From an uncultured Sphingomonadaceae bacterium (lineage in GTDB: Bacteria > Pseudomonadota > Alphaproteobacteria > Sphingomonadales > Sphingomonadaceae), in the NCBI GenBank assembly GCA_937995515.1, contig CALKJZ010000021.1:1-64000 (forward strand): a stretch of 64,000 nucleotides of DNA. The letters are read 5' to 3'. Every line of letters starts with the position of its first letter. Position 1 is the stretch's first letter. A program made the translations under genes and the position numbers. Below the pieces are notes generated by a model. It ran no database searches. It was not told where the DNA came from and saw only the letters and a list, made by a program, of their open reading frames with translations. Positions 46,375-54,297 of this stretch are shown in pieces.

Positions 46375-46539
46375 GGTCTTGAAACTCCATGGGCCGCCCG
46401 GCCGGTTGCCGGGCCCGGCCTCGACGCGCGCCAAGGGGCATGGGGCAGGCCCGGCGGCCCTGCGGCGGGCCGAATCGGAAGGTGGAGGCGCTTGCCACAG
46501 CACCTCTGCCCTGTCAAAGCCGCCGCCGCCGTCCTGCCC

Positions 46540-47895
46540 ATGCCGCTCGATCACGCCCTCACCCTTGCCCTGCCGAGCCGGGGCGCAGCCCTGTCCGGTT
46601 CGGTTGCCGTTCCGGGCGACAAGTCGATCTCGCACCGCGCGCTGATGTTTGCCGGGCTTGCGGTGGGCGAAAGCCGCATCTCGGGCCTGCTCGAGGGCGA
46701 GGATGTGCTGGCCACCGCTGCAGCCCTGCGCGCGCTGGGCTGCGAGGTCACCCGCGCCGGGGATGGCTGCTGGCGGGTCTGGGGCATGGGGGTTGGCAGC
46801 CTGCTCCAGCCCCAGTCGGCCCTCGATCTCGGCAACAGCGGCACCTCGGCGCGGCTGCTGATGGGGCTGGCGGCCAGCCACCCCCTGGTCGCGGTGATGA
46901 CGGGGGATGCCTCGCTGAGCCGTCGGCCGATGGAGCGGGTGATGGCGCCGCTGCGCGCCATGGGCGCGGCGTTTCTGCCCAGCCCCGGCGGGCGCCTGCC
47001 GCTCGTGGTGCGCGGGCTGGCCCCGGCGGTTCCGGTCCGCTGGCGGCTTGCGCTGCCCTCGGCCCAGGTGAAGTCGGCGATCCTTCTTGCCGGGCTCAAC
47101 GCCGATGGGCTGACCACGGTCGAGGAGCCGGTTGCCACGCGCGACCACACGGAACGCATGCTGCGGCAGTTCGGTGCCGGGCTCGATGTGGGCGAGGCGG
47201 ACGGCGTGCGCATCGTGTCGGTGCGCGGCCCGGCAACGCTTGCGCCGCAGACGATCGACGTGCCCGGCGATCCATCCTCTGCGGCCTTCCCGGCCGTGGC
47301 GGCGACCATCGTGCCCGGGAGCCGGATCACCATCACCGGCGTGGGGCTGAACCCAACCCGCGACGGCCTCTACCGGGTGCTGGAGATGATGGGGGCGCGC
47401 ATTGTCAGGGCCAATCCGCGCACGGTGGGTGGCGAGCCGGTCGCCGATCTTGAGGTGGGCGCGGCACCGCTGCGCGGCATCGAGGTGCCGCCCGAGATCG
47501 CACCCGCGATGATCGACGAGTATCCGGCGCTGTTCGTGGCCGCCGCGCTCGCCTCGGGGACAACGGTGATGCGCGGCATTGGCGAGCTCCGGGTGAAGGA
47601 AAGCGACCGGATCTCGACCATGGCAGCCGGCCTCGGCGCGGCGGGTGTCAGGGTCGAGGAACTCGAGGATGGGCTGGTGATCGAGGGCACGGGCGGCGAT
47701 CCGGTGCCCGGCGGCGCGGTGGTGGCCGCCCGGCTCGACCATCGCATCGCCATGAGCCTTGCCACGCTGTCGCTGGCGGCAGAGCGCCCGATCACCATCG
47801 ACGATGGCCGCGCGATTGCAACGAGCTTCCCCGGGTTTCGGGCGCTGATGGAGGCGCTTGGCTGTGTCACCCTGCCCCCGCCCTCAGAGGGCTGA
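46540..47895 (+). CDS. aroA: 3-phosphoshikimate 1-carboxyvinyltransferase (EPSP synthase)
   Basis: The 451-residue enzyme of the shikimate pathway joins PEP to shikimate-3-phosphate. It has VPGDKSISHRALMFAGLAVG, LDLGNSGTSARLLMGL, VKSAILLAGLNADG, and RVKESDRISTMAAGL. The residue pattern resembles alphaproteobacterial class II forms, but the NSGT stretch keeps Gly where the glyphosate-insensitive CP4 enzyme has Ala. The ATG 46540 begins MPLDHALTLALPSRGA. Its final 12 nt overlap the wecB tail on the other strand. Confidence 0.97.
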   Translation: MPLDHALTLALPSRGAALSGSVAVPGDKSISHRALMFAGLAVGESRISGLLEGEDVLATAAALRALGCEVTRAGDGCWRVWGMGVGSLLQPQSALDLGNSGTSARLLMGLAASHPLVAVMTGDASLSRRPMERVMAPLRAMGAAFLPSPGGRLPLVVRGLAPAVPVRWRLALPSAQVKSAILLAGLNADGLTTVEEPVATRDHTERMLRQFGAGLDVGEADGVRIVSVRGPATLAPQTIDVPGDPSSAAFPAVAATIVPGSRITITGVGLNPTRDGLYRVLEMMGARIVRANPRTVGGEPVADLEVGAAPLRGIEVPPEIAPAMIDEYPALFVAAALASGTTVMRGIGELRVKESDRISTMAAGLGAAGVRVEELEDGLVIEGTGGDPVPGGAVVAARLDHRIAMSLATLSLAAERPITIDDGRAIATSFPGFRALMEALGCVTLPPPSEG

Positions 47896-49038
47896 GGTCT
47901 TGGTGCGGGGAACCGGCGAGACTCCGGACCATTGCAGCAGGATGCGGGCGATGCGCACGGCGGCCTGCCCATCGCCATAGGGAAAGACAGGCGCGATCTC
48001 CGGCTTGCGCAGGGCTGCGCGGACCGCCCGGTCGATCCGCTCCGGCTGCGTGCCGACGAGCTCGGCCGCGCCAAGGTCCACTGCCTCAGGCCGCTCGGTG
48101 GTGTCCCGCAACACGAGCACCCGGCGGCCGAGCGCGGGCGCTTCCTCCTGCAGGCCGCCCGAATCGGTGAGCACCAGCCGGCACCGCTGCAGCAGCCAGA
48201 CCATCGCCCCATGTTCGACCGGCGGGATCAGGTGGACACGCGGAACGCCGGACAGCATCGGCGCAAGAACTCCCGAGACCGCCGGATTGGGATGGAGCGG
48301 CAGCACGAACTCGCAGACCCCTGCAGCCGCAAGGCGACTGACCGCGCGGGCGATGTCGCGCATGCGCGGCCCGATGCTCTCGCGGCGGTGTGTTGTGAGC
48401 AGCACCAGCGGCCGTGTTGCACGAGCGACGAACGGGAAGCGCGCCTGCATCAGCGCCCCGAGTTCGCGGTTGGTGCCGAGCCGGTTGGCGGTGGCAAGCA
48501 GCGCATCGATCCCCGTGTTGCCGGTGAGGTAGACGGACTGCGGGTCGACCCCCTCGCGGGCCAGCGCGGCCACGGCCGCGCTGGTTGGCGCGAAGTGCAT
48601 GGCGGCAAGGCTGGTAATGACCGCCCGCTGCATCTCCTCCGGGAAGGGCTCGTCGCGGTCGTAGGTTCTAAGGCCGGCCTCGACATGGCCAACCGGCACC
48701 TGCGCATAGGCGGCTGCAAGCGCGCCGGCGAGCGCGGAGACCGTATCCCCCTGGACGAGCACAAGCGCCGGCCGGTGCGCCACGATGACCGGCGGCAGAA
48801 GCTGGAGCACCGCGGCGAGCAGCTGTGCGGGGCTTCCGCCGGCGCGCGCTGCGCCGAGATCGATGTCGGTATGCAGGCCCACCTCGGCAAGCATCGAAAT
48901 GGCAAGATCCGAGTGCTGGCCGGTGGTGGCGACAACGACGGGCTGCCGGCAATCCTTCAGTGCATGCACCACCGGTGCGAGCTTGATGGCCTCCGGGCGC
49001 GTGCCCATGACAACGAGGACCGGGGATCGACCGCGCAA
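47884..49038 (-). CDS. wecB: UDP-N-acetylglucosamine 2-epimerase (non-hydrolysing)
   Basis: The 384-residue enzyme interconverts UDP-GlcNAc and UDP-ManNAc. Signatures: VVMGTRPEAIKLAPVVHAL, TTGQHSDL, VLVQGDTVSALAGALAAAY, GHVEAGLRTYDRDEPFPEE, LTTHRRESIG, and LTDSGGLQEEAPALG. An upstream in-frame TGA leaves TTG 49038 as the only start ahead of the fold. UDP-ManNAc feeds surface polysaccharides; no wecC or other polymer genes are next to it, but NfrB/NfrA-like genes are 4 kb away. Confidence 0.95.
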   Translation of the reverse strand: MRGRSPVLVVMGTRPEAIKLAPVVHALKDCRQPVVVATTGQHSDLAISMLAEVGLHTDIDLGAARAGGSPAQLLAAVLQLLPPVIVAHRPALVLVQGDTVSALAGALAAAYAQVPVGHVEAGLRTYDRDEPFPEEMQRAVITSLAAMHFAPTSAAVAALAREGVDPQSVYLTGNTGIDALLATANRLGTNRELGALMQARFPFVARATRPLVLLTTHRRESIGPRMRDIARAVSRLAAAGVCEFVLPLHPNPAVSGVLAPMLSGVPRVHLIPPVEHGAMVWLLQRCRLVLTDSGGLQEEAPALGRRVLVLRDTTERPEAVDLGAAELVGTQPERIDRAVRAALRKPEIAPVFPYGDGQAAVRIARILLQWSGVSPVPRTKTSAL

Positions 49039-49299
49039 CGCCTGCCGCTTTCAACCGACCCTTCGGTTGACCGACCCACACGCTCCTTTAGCCGCACTGT
49101 TTCTCTCTTACCAGTCTGAAAAGTTGCACGTTAACCAAGGGTTCCGGATGTTGACCAGATCGTCAGGGTCGCACGGTCGTTGCATCCGTCAGCCCGAGCC
49201 CATCGGCAGAGCCCATAAAGCTTGTGCGAGGCACTTGCATTATCGGCCGGCGCAGCCTATTCCGAACCCGGAAAGGCCAGCCCGAGGGATACCCCGCCC

Positions 49300-49473
49300 G
49301 TGATCGTCTGCCTGTGCAACGCACTCAAGGAAGCCCAGGTTCGTGATCTTGCCCGCGCCGGGGTGCGCTGCGAGCGCGAGGCCTATGCAAGGCTCGGGTG
49401 TCGCCCGCGATGCGGGCAATGCCTGCCCTTCGCCCGCGAACTCCTGCAGTCCGAACAGCCGCAGGCCGCCTGA
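49300..49473 (+). CDS. (2Fe-2S) bacterioferritin-associated ferredoxin-like protein
   Basis: The 57-residue protein starts at GTG 49300 after a gaggga site: VIVCLCNALKEAQVRDL... ending RPRCGQCLPFARELL. The C-x-C and C-x-x-C pairs about 32 residues apart are the Bfd-type [2Fe-2S] ligands. Bfd reduces the iron in bacterioferritin so that it can be released. No bfr gene is adjacent. Divergent from wecB. Confidence 0.88.
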   Translation: MIVCLCNALKEAQVRDLARAGVRCEREAYARLGCRPRCGQCLPFARELLQSEQPQAA

Positions 49474-49510
49474 GCCTCCGCCCCGTCGGGACCCGGGCCT
49501 TTGCCGGGCT

Positions 49511-50434
49511 TCAGCCAAGCGCCGCCCGTGCCGCCTGCGCGTCGCGGGCGATCTGGGCCTTCAGTGCCTCGAGATCGCAGAACCGCATCTCCTCGCGCAG
49601 AAAGGCGATGAGTTCGACCGAGAGTGTCTGGCCATAAAGATCGCCCTCGAAGTCGAGCAGCCAGGTCTCCAGCAGCAGCCGGGGCGGCGTGAACATCGGC
49701 CGGATGCCGAGATTGGCGACACCATCGGCCAGCCTGCCATCGGCGAGCCGGGCACGGACGGCATAGACCCCGAAGCGCGGCCGCAGATAGGGCCCGAGGT
49801 CCATGTTGGCCGTCGGAGCGCCAATCACCCGGCCGCGCTTGTCGCCATGGACGACCTCGCCCTCGATTGCGAAGGGGCGGGTGAGAAGGCGTGCGGCCTC
49901 GGCCGGATCTCCGGCGCGAAGGGCGTTGCGGATTCGCGTGGAGGAGACGGGCGCACCCCGGTCGAGCACGGGTGCGACCGCTTCGGCGGCAAAACCGTGC
50001 GCCCGGCCCAACTCGGCGAGCAGGGCGGCAGAGCCGCTGCGCCCGCGGCCGAAGGTGAAATCGTCGCCGGTGACCACGAGGTGCGGGGCAAGGCGGGCGG
50101 CAAGAATCTCGGCAACGAACGCTTCCGGCGCGAGCGCGGCAAGCGAAGGGGTGAAGGGCAGAACCATGGTTGCATCCACCCCCAGGCCGGCGAACAGCCG
50201 CAGCCGCTGGTCGAGCGTCGTCAGCGCGAAGGGCTCGGCGTCGGGCCGGAACAGGCGCGAGGGGTGCGGATCGAAGGTGAGGACGAGCGCTGCAGCCCGG
50301 CGCGCGCGCGCGGCCGCGACGGCCCGGCCGATGACGGCCTGGTGTCCCAGGTGCACGCCGTCGAAATTGCCGATTGCCACCGCTCCTCCGCGCAGCCGGT
50401 CTTGCGCAGACTCCCCGTTCCGAAGGATGTTCAT
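49511..50434 (-). CDS. ribF: bifunctional riboflavin kinase / FAD synthetase
   Basis: The 307-residue enzyme makes FMN and then FAD. The N-terminal adenylyltransferase domain has AVAIGNFDGVHLGHQAVIG; SSTRIRNALRAGD marks its end; the C-terminal kinase domain has VVHGDKRGRVIGAPTANM and GVYAVRARL...GVANLGIRP. Length is normal. It is the last gene of thyA-folA-ribF, 48 nt after folA. Confidence 0.97.
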   Translation of the reverse strand: MNILRNGESAQDRLRGGAVAIGNFDGVHLGHQAVIGRAVAAARARRAAALVLTFDPHPSRLFRPDAEPFALTTLDQRLRLFAGLGVDATMVLPFTPSLAALAPEAFVAEILAARLAPHLVVTGDDFTFGRGRSGSAALLAELGRAHGFAAEAVAPVLDRGAPVSSTRIRNALRAGDPAEAARLLTRPFAIEGEVVHGDKRGRVIGAPTANMDLGPYLRPRFGVYAVRARLADGRLADGVANLGIRPMFTPPRLLLETWLLDFEGDLYGQTLSVELIAFLREEMRFCDLEALKAQIARDAQAARAALG

Positions 50435-50482
50435 TGCCGGCGGGTTAGCCCACCCGCCGCGGACGTGCCAGACCCGGGCTTC

Positions 50483-50986
50483 TCACCACCGCTCCAGCCG
50501 GATGAAGGTGAACGCGGGCGAGCCCTCCTCGGCCGGATGGGTTTCGCGGAAGGTCTCACGCCATGCCGCCGGGTCCGGCTCCTCGAAGCGCGTGTCGCCC
50601 TTTGCATCCACATGCACACGGGTGAGCTCGATGGCGGTGGTAATAGGCATGGCCAGCCGGTAGATCTCGCCGCCGCCGATGATGCAGAGGGCCGGCGCAC
50701 GGGCGCGCGGATCGAGGCCGCCGGCTGCCACCGCCTCGGCGAGCGTGTGGGCGACAGTGACGCCGCCTGCGCGCCATCCGCGATCGCGGGTGAGCACGAT
50801 GTTGTGCCGCCCGGGAAGCGGCCGGCCAATCGATTCGAAGGTGCGCCGCCCCATCACCACCGGCCGGCCAACCGTGAGCCGGCGGAAGCGCCGAAGGTCG
50901 GCCGGGATGTGCCACGGAAGCCTGCCATCGGCACCGATCACCCCGTTGTCGGCAGCGGCCACCACGGCGACGATCTCCGGGCGCAC
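50483..50986 (-). CDS. folA: dihydrofolate reductase
   Basis: The 167-residue enzyme regenerates tetrahydrofolate. It starts at GTG 50986 (RPEIVAVVAAADNGVIGADG), then LPWHIPADLRRFRRLT with the catalytic acidic residue, GRPVVMGRRTFESIGRPLPG (NADPH binding) and CIIGGGEIYRLAM. It lies 7 nt after thyA, which produces its substrate dihydrofolate. Confidence 0.96.
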   Translation of the reverse strand: MRPEIVAVVAAADNGVIGADGRLPWHIPADLRRFRRLTVGRPVVMGRRTFESIGRPLPGRHNIVLTRDRGWRAGGVTVAHTLAEAVAAGGLDPRARAPALCIIGGGEIYRLAMPITTAIELTRVHVDAKGDTRFEEPDPAAWRETFRETHPAEEGSPAFTFIRLERW

Positions 50987-50993
50987 GGGCGGG

Positions 50994-51902
50994 CTAGACG
51001 GCAACCGGGGCCGGAATGTGCGGGTGCGGGTCGTAGCCTTCCACCGCAATGTCAGCCGGCGTGTAGGAAAAGAGATCGGGCGGCCGCCGCAGCAGCCTGA
51101 GGCGCGGCCACGGCCGTGGCGCGCGGGCCAGCTGGGTTTCGACGAGATGGGCATGATTGGCGTAGAGGTGCACATCGGCACCCATCCAGACGAGCTCGCC
51201 GGGCGCAAGGTCGGTCTGCTGGGCGAGCATGTGCAACAGCAGCGCGGCCTCGAAGAGGTTGAACGAAAGCCCCAGCCCGAGATCGCAGCTGCGCTGGTAG
51301 AGGATGGACGACAGCCGACCCCCGGCCACGAAATACTGGTAGGTCATGTGGCACGGCGGCAGGGCCATGCGGTCGAGCTCGCCCACGTTCCAGCCGGTGA
51401 AGATGTGCCGCCTGCTGGCCGGGTTGGTGCGCAGGCCCTCGACCAGCGCTGCCAGCTGGTCGTGCACCCGGCCGTCGGCGCCGGTCCAGCGCCGCCACTG
51501 GCAGCCATAGACCGGGCCGAGATCGCCCCACCGCGCGGCGAAGGCCGGCTCGGCCAGGATCCGTGCCTCGAACGAATCGCGGTCGAGCGGCGCGTCCGGG
51601 TGCTCGGCGTTGAAGCGTGCCAGCGGCCAGTCGGTCCAGATATGCACGCCCTCGGCGACAAGCGGGCGGATGTTGGTCTCGCCAGCAAGGAACCACAGGA
51701 GCTCGCGCACCGCGCTCTTCCAGAACACCCGCTTGGTGGTGAGCAGCGGCACCGTGCCATCGGCGAGGTCGAAGCGCAGCGTGGCACCGAACAGTGCGCG
51801 CGTGCCGACACCGGTGCGGTCGGGGCGGACATGGCCCTCCTCCCACACGCGGCGGATCAGATCGAGGACCTGCACTTCGGGGTGCGGGGGCGCGGCGTCC
51901 AC
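50994..51902 (-). CDS. thyA: thymidylate synthase
   Basis: The 302-residue enzyme methylates dUMP using methylene-tetrahydrofolate. It has DRTGVGTRALFGATLRFDL, TTKRVFWKSAVRELLWFLAG, the nucleophile Cys in ALPPCHMTYQYFV, and QRSCDLGLGLSFNLFEAALL (part). The start is GTG 51902 (or GTG 51875, which would match shorter homologues). It is somewhat longer than the E. coli enzyme (264), with an insert around EHPDAPLDRDSFEARILAEP. First gene of thyA-folA-ribF. Confidence 0.97.
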   Translation of the reverse strand: MDAAPPHPEVQVLDLIRRVWEEGHVRPDRTGVGTRALFGATLRFDLADGTVPLLTTKRVFWKSAVRELLWFLAGETNIRPLVAEGVHIWTDWPLARFNAEHPDAPLDRDSFEARILAEPAFAARWGDLGPVYGCQWRRWTGADGRVHDQLAALVEGLRTNPASRRHIFTGWNVGELDRMALPPCHMTYQYFVAGGRLSSILYQRSCDLGLGLSFNLFEAALLLHMLAQQTDLAPGELVWMGADVHLYANHAHLVETQLARAPRPWPRLRLLRRPPDLFSYTPADIAVEGYDPHPHIPAPVAV

Positions 51903-52024
51903 GCGGCTGTTCCTGTCGGCAGCGCCGGGGCCGGTCAAGCCCGACGGCCGAAGTCCCCGGTCGGGGATATGGACGACCGGCGGCCTTCCGGGCAGGTTTG
52001 GGGCGCGAAGTGAGGAAGACGCCG

Positions 52025-52636
52025 ATGGTCGAGGTGGTGGGCACAGGCAGGCATGGCGGCCCGCGAGAGATCCTCGCGGCCATGCATGCTGATCGCAAGT
52101 CGGTGTTCGTCGACCGGCTGGGCTGGGATGTGCCAGTGGTGGACGGGTGCTTCGAGATCGACGAGTTCGACGATGCGCACGCCGTCTACCTGATCGCCAC
52201 CATGCCGGGCACGGTCCTCCATCTCGGTTCGGTGCGCCTGCTGCCAACCACGCGCCGGCACCTTCTGGGCGACCTGTTTCCCATACTGGTCGACGGCGAG
52301 GTGCCGCGCGGCCCCGACATCTTCGAAATCACGCGGCTGTGCACCTCCCCCCTGCTTGCCGACCGGCAGGCGCACAAGGGAATCCGCGAACACTTGGCCA
52401 TGGCGCTCTTCGAATATGCGCTCACGACCGGAATCCGCGCCTACACGATGACAACCCACCTCGCCTGTCTGCCCCAGCTTCTGGCCACGGGCTGGGATGT
52501 CGAGCCCCTCGGCCTGCCGAAAACAGTGGGTGGCGAATCGCTGGGGGCCCTGCAGGTGAATGTCAACCCCGAGACGCTGCAGCGGTTCCGGGCCAGGTTT
52601 GCGCTTGCGGAACCGGTGCTCCGCCTGGGCGCATGA
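52025..52636 (+). CDS. acyl-homoserine-lactone synthase (LuxI family)
   Basis: The 203-residue protein has all LuxI key residues: Arg24, Phe28 and Trp34 in RKSVFVDRLGW, Asp46 and Asp49 in EIDEFDD, Arg71 in GSVRLLPTT, Phe85, Glu101 and Arg104 in FEITRLC. It makes N-acyl-homoserine lactone from SAM and acyl-ACP/CoA. GTG 52010 is a possible earlier start. No LuxR-type receptor gene lies beside it. It is divergent from thyA and upstream of the NfrB/NfrA-like pair on the same strand. Confidence 0.93.
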   Translation: MVEVVGTGRHGGPREILAAMHADRKSVFVDRLGWDVPVVDGCFEIDEFDDAHAVYLIATMPGTVLHLGSVRLLPTTRRHLLGDLFPILVDGEVPRGPDIFEITRLCTSPLLADRQAHKGIREHLAMALFEYALTTGIRAYTMTTHLACLPQLLATGWDVEPLGLPKTVGGESLGALQVNVNPETLQRFRARFALAEPVLRLGA

Positions 52637-52902
52637 GCGGCGGTGTGGCCGGAACAGAAGGAATGAAAACAGGATGAAAGGCACAGGAGCGGGCGGCTTC
52701 ATGCGGCGATTTCCGACCCTGCGTTGCCTGAAGCTTCCCGTCTCCTCGGGCGCCCCGGCGCGTGCACAGATGCGAGGAACACGGCCCTCCCCGTGCTTTT
52801 CTCGGCAGCACCGCCGGGGCGTCCACCCGGTCCGGGCCGCGGAGGGCCCGAGCAGGCCTTGCCTGCGGGACTGACACACAACGGGTCGTCCGGCGCCGGG
52901 GC

Positions 52903-54297
52903 GTGAACCCGGCCGACTGGATCCCGGCCCTTGCGCTCCTCGCGATCCTCACCCGCGAGCTGCTTTGGCTGGCCGGTGTCGGGATCCTGCTGTCCGGCAT
53001 CGACGACCTGGCCATGGACCTTTTGTGGTTCGCGCGGGTGTTGCCGCAGCGCAACGCCCCTCCCCCGCCGCCGGCGGGCCGGGGGCATTATGCGGTCCTC
53101 GTTCCAGCCTGGGACGAATCGGAGGTCATTGGTGCCATGGTGCGGGCCACGCTTGCCCGGCTGGGGCGCGGCGATGTCACGCTCTTTGTGGGCACCTATC
53201 CCAACGATCCGGCAACCCGCGAGGCCGTGCTGGCGGTCGGCGATCCGCGCGTGCGGCTGGTCGAGACCAGCCGGCCCGGTCCAACCAGCAAGGCCGATTG
53301 CCTCAATCACCTCTGGCGCGGCGTCAAGGCCGAGGAAGCGCGCGCGGGCAGGCGCTTCACGGCCATTGTGCTGCACGATGCCGAGGATCTCGTGCACCCT
53401 TCCGAGCTCGACGTGTTCGACCGGTTCCTGCCTGGCCTCGCACTGGTCCAGCTGCCGGTGGTGCCGCTCATCGACCGCGCCGCGCGGATGGTGAGCGGCC
53501 ATTATGCCGACGAGTTTGCCGAAGTGCACACGCGCGACATGATGGTGCGCGGGCTGCTCGGCGCGGCGGTGCCGTCTGCGGGTGTCGGCACTGCGTTCGC
53601 CCGCGATGCCCTGGCGGCGATCGAGGGGCCCGAGGAGGCGCCGTTCAACGCCGCAAGCCTCACCGAGGATTACGAGATCGCGCACCGGCTGCATGCGCTT
53701 GGCTTCCGGGGGCGGATGGTGCGGGTGCGCAAAGATGGTGCGCTCGTTGCCACGCGCGCCTATTTTCCAGCCACGATCGAAACCGCCGTCCGCCAGAAGG
53801 GGCGCTGGCTTACCGGCATCGCCCTTGCCGGGTGGGATCAGCTCGGCTGGCCGGGCGGGCTTGCGCAGCGCTGGCTGCTGCTGCGTGACCGCAAGGGCCT
53901 GCTGACCTCGGCTGTGACGGTTCTGGCCTATGGCGCGGCAGCCCTCATGCTCGCGCAGCTTGCGCTGCGCGCGCTGGTGTCGGAGGCGGCCGGGGTTCCC
54001 CTGCCGCCACCGGCAACAGGCGCGGCCGATTCCCTGCTCGCGGCGCTCCTCGTGCTCAACGGCTTCTTTCTCCTGTGGCGGATCGGCATGCGCGCGATGT
54101 TTACCGCGCGCGAACATGGCCCCATCGAAGGCCTCCTTGCCATTCCGCGCGCCGCTGCCGGCAATCTGGTGAACGCCCTTGCCGCGCTCCGCGCCGTCAG
54201 CGCCTATCGCCGCGCGCTGGACCGCGGCACGCCGCCGCCGTGGGACAAGACGGCCCACCGCTTCCCGGAACCTGCAGCCCGAGCAGCGCATGGTTGA
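52903..54297 (+). CDS. NfrB-like membrane glycosyltransferase (GT2 family)
   Basis: The 464-residue protein has an N-terminal membrane helix (residues 8-31), a GT2 domain with VLVPAWDESEVIGAMV (63-80), the nucleotide-sugar motif HDAED (158-162), TEDYEI (254-259) and QKGRW (298-302, the Q-x-x-R-W motif of polymer-forming enzymes), then two membrane helices (about 340-365 and 385-405). The text is close to bacteriophage N4 adsorption protein NfrB, the synthase of an exopolysaccharide in E. coli. The C-terminal c-di-GMP-binding MshEN domain of E. coli NfrB is absent. Start GTG 52903; its stop lies inside the next gene (8-nt overlap). Confidence 0.85.
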   Translation: MNPADWIPALALLAILTRELLWLAGVGILLSGIDDLAMDLLWFARVLPQRNAPPPPPAGRGHYAVLVPAWDESEVIGAMVRATLARLGRGDVTLFVGTYPNDPATREAVLAVGDPRVRLVETSRPGPTSKADCLNHLWRGVKAEEARAGRRFTAIVLHDAEDLVHPSELDVFDRFLPGLALVQLPVVPLIDRAARMVSGHYADEFAEVHTRDMMVRGLLGAAVPSAGVGTAFARDALAAIEGPEEAPFNAASLTEDYEIAHRLHALGFRGRMVRVRKDGALVATRAYFPATIETAVRQKGRWLTGIALAGWDQLGWPGGLAQRWLLLRDRKGLLTSAVTVLAYGAAALMLAQLALRALVSEAAGVPLPPPATGAADSLLAALLVLNGFFLLWRIGMRAMFTAREHGPIEGLLAIPRAAAGNLVNALAALRAVSAYRRALDRGTPPPWDKTAHRFPEPAARAAHG

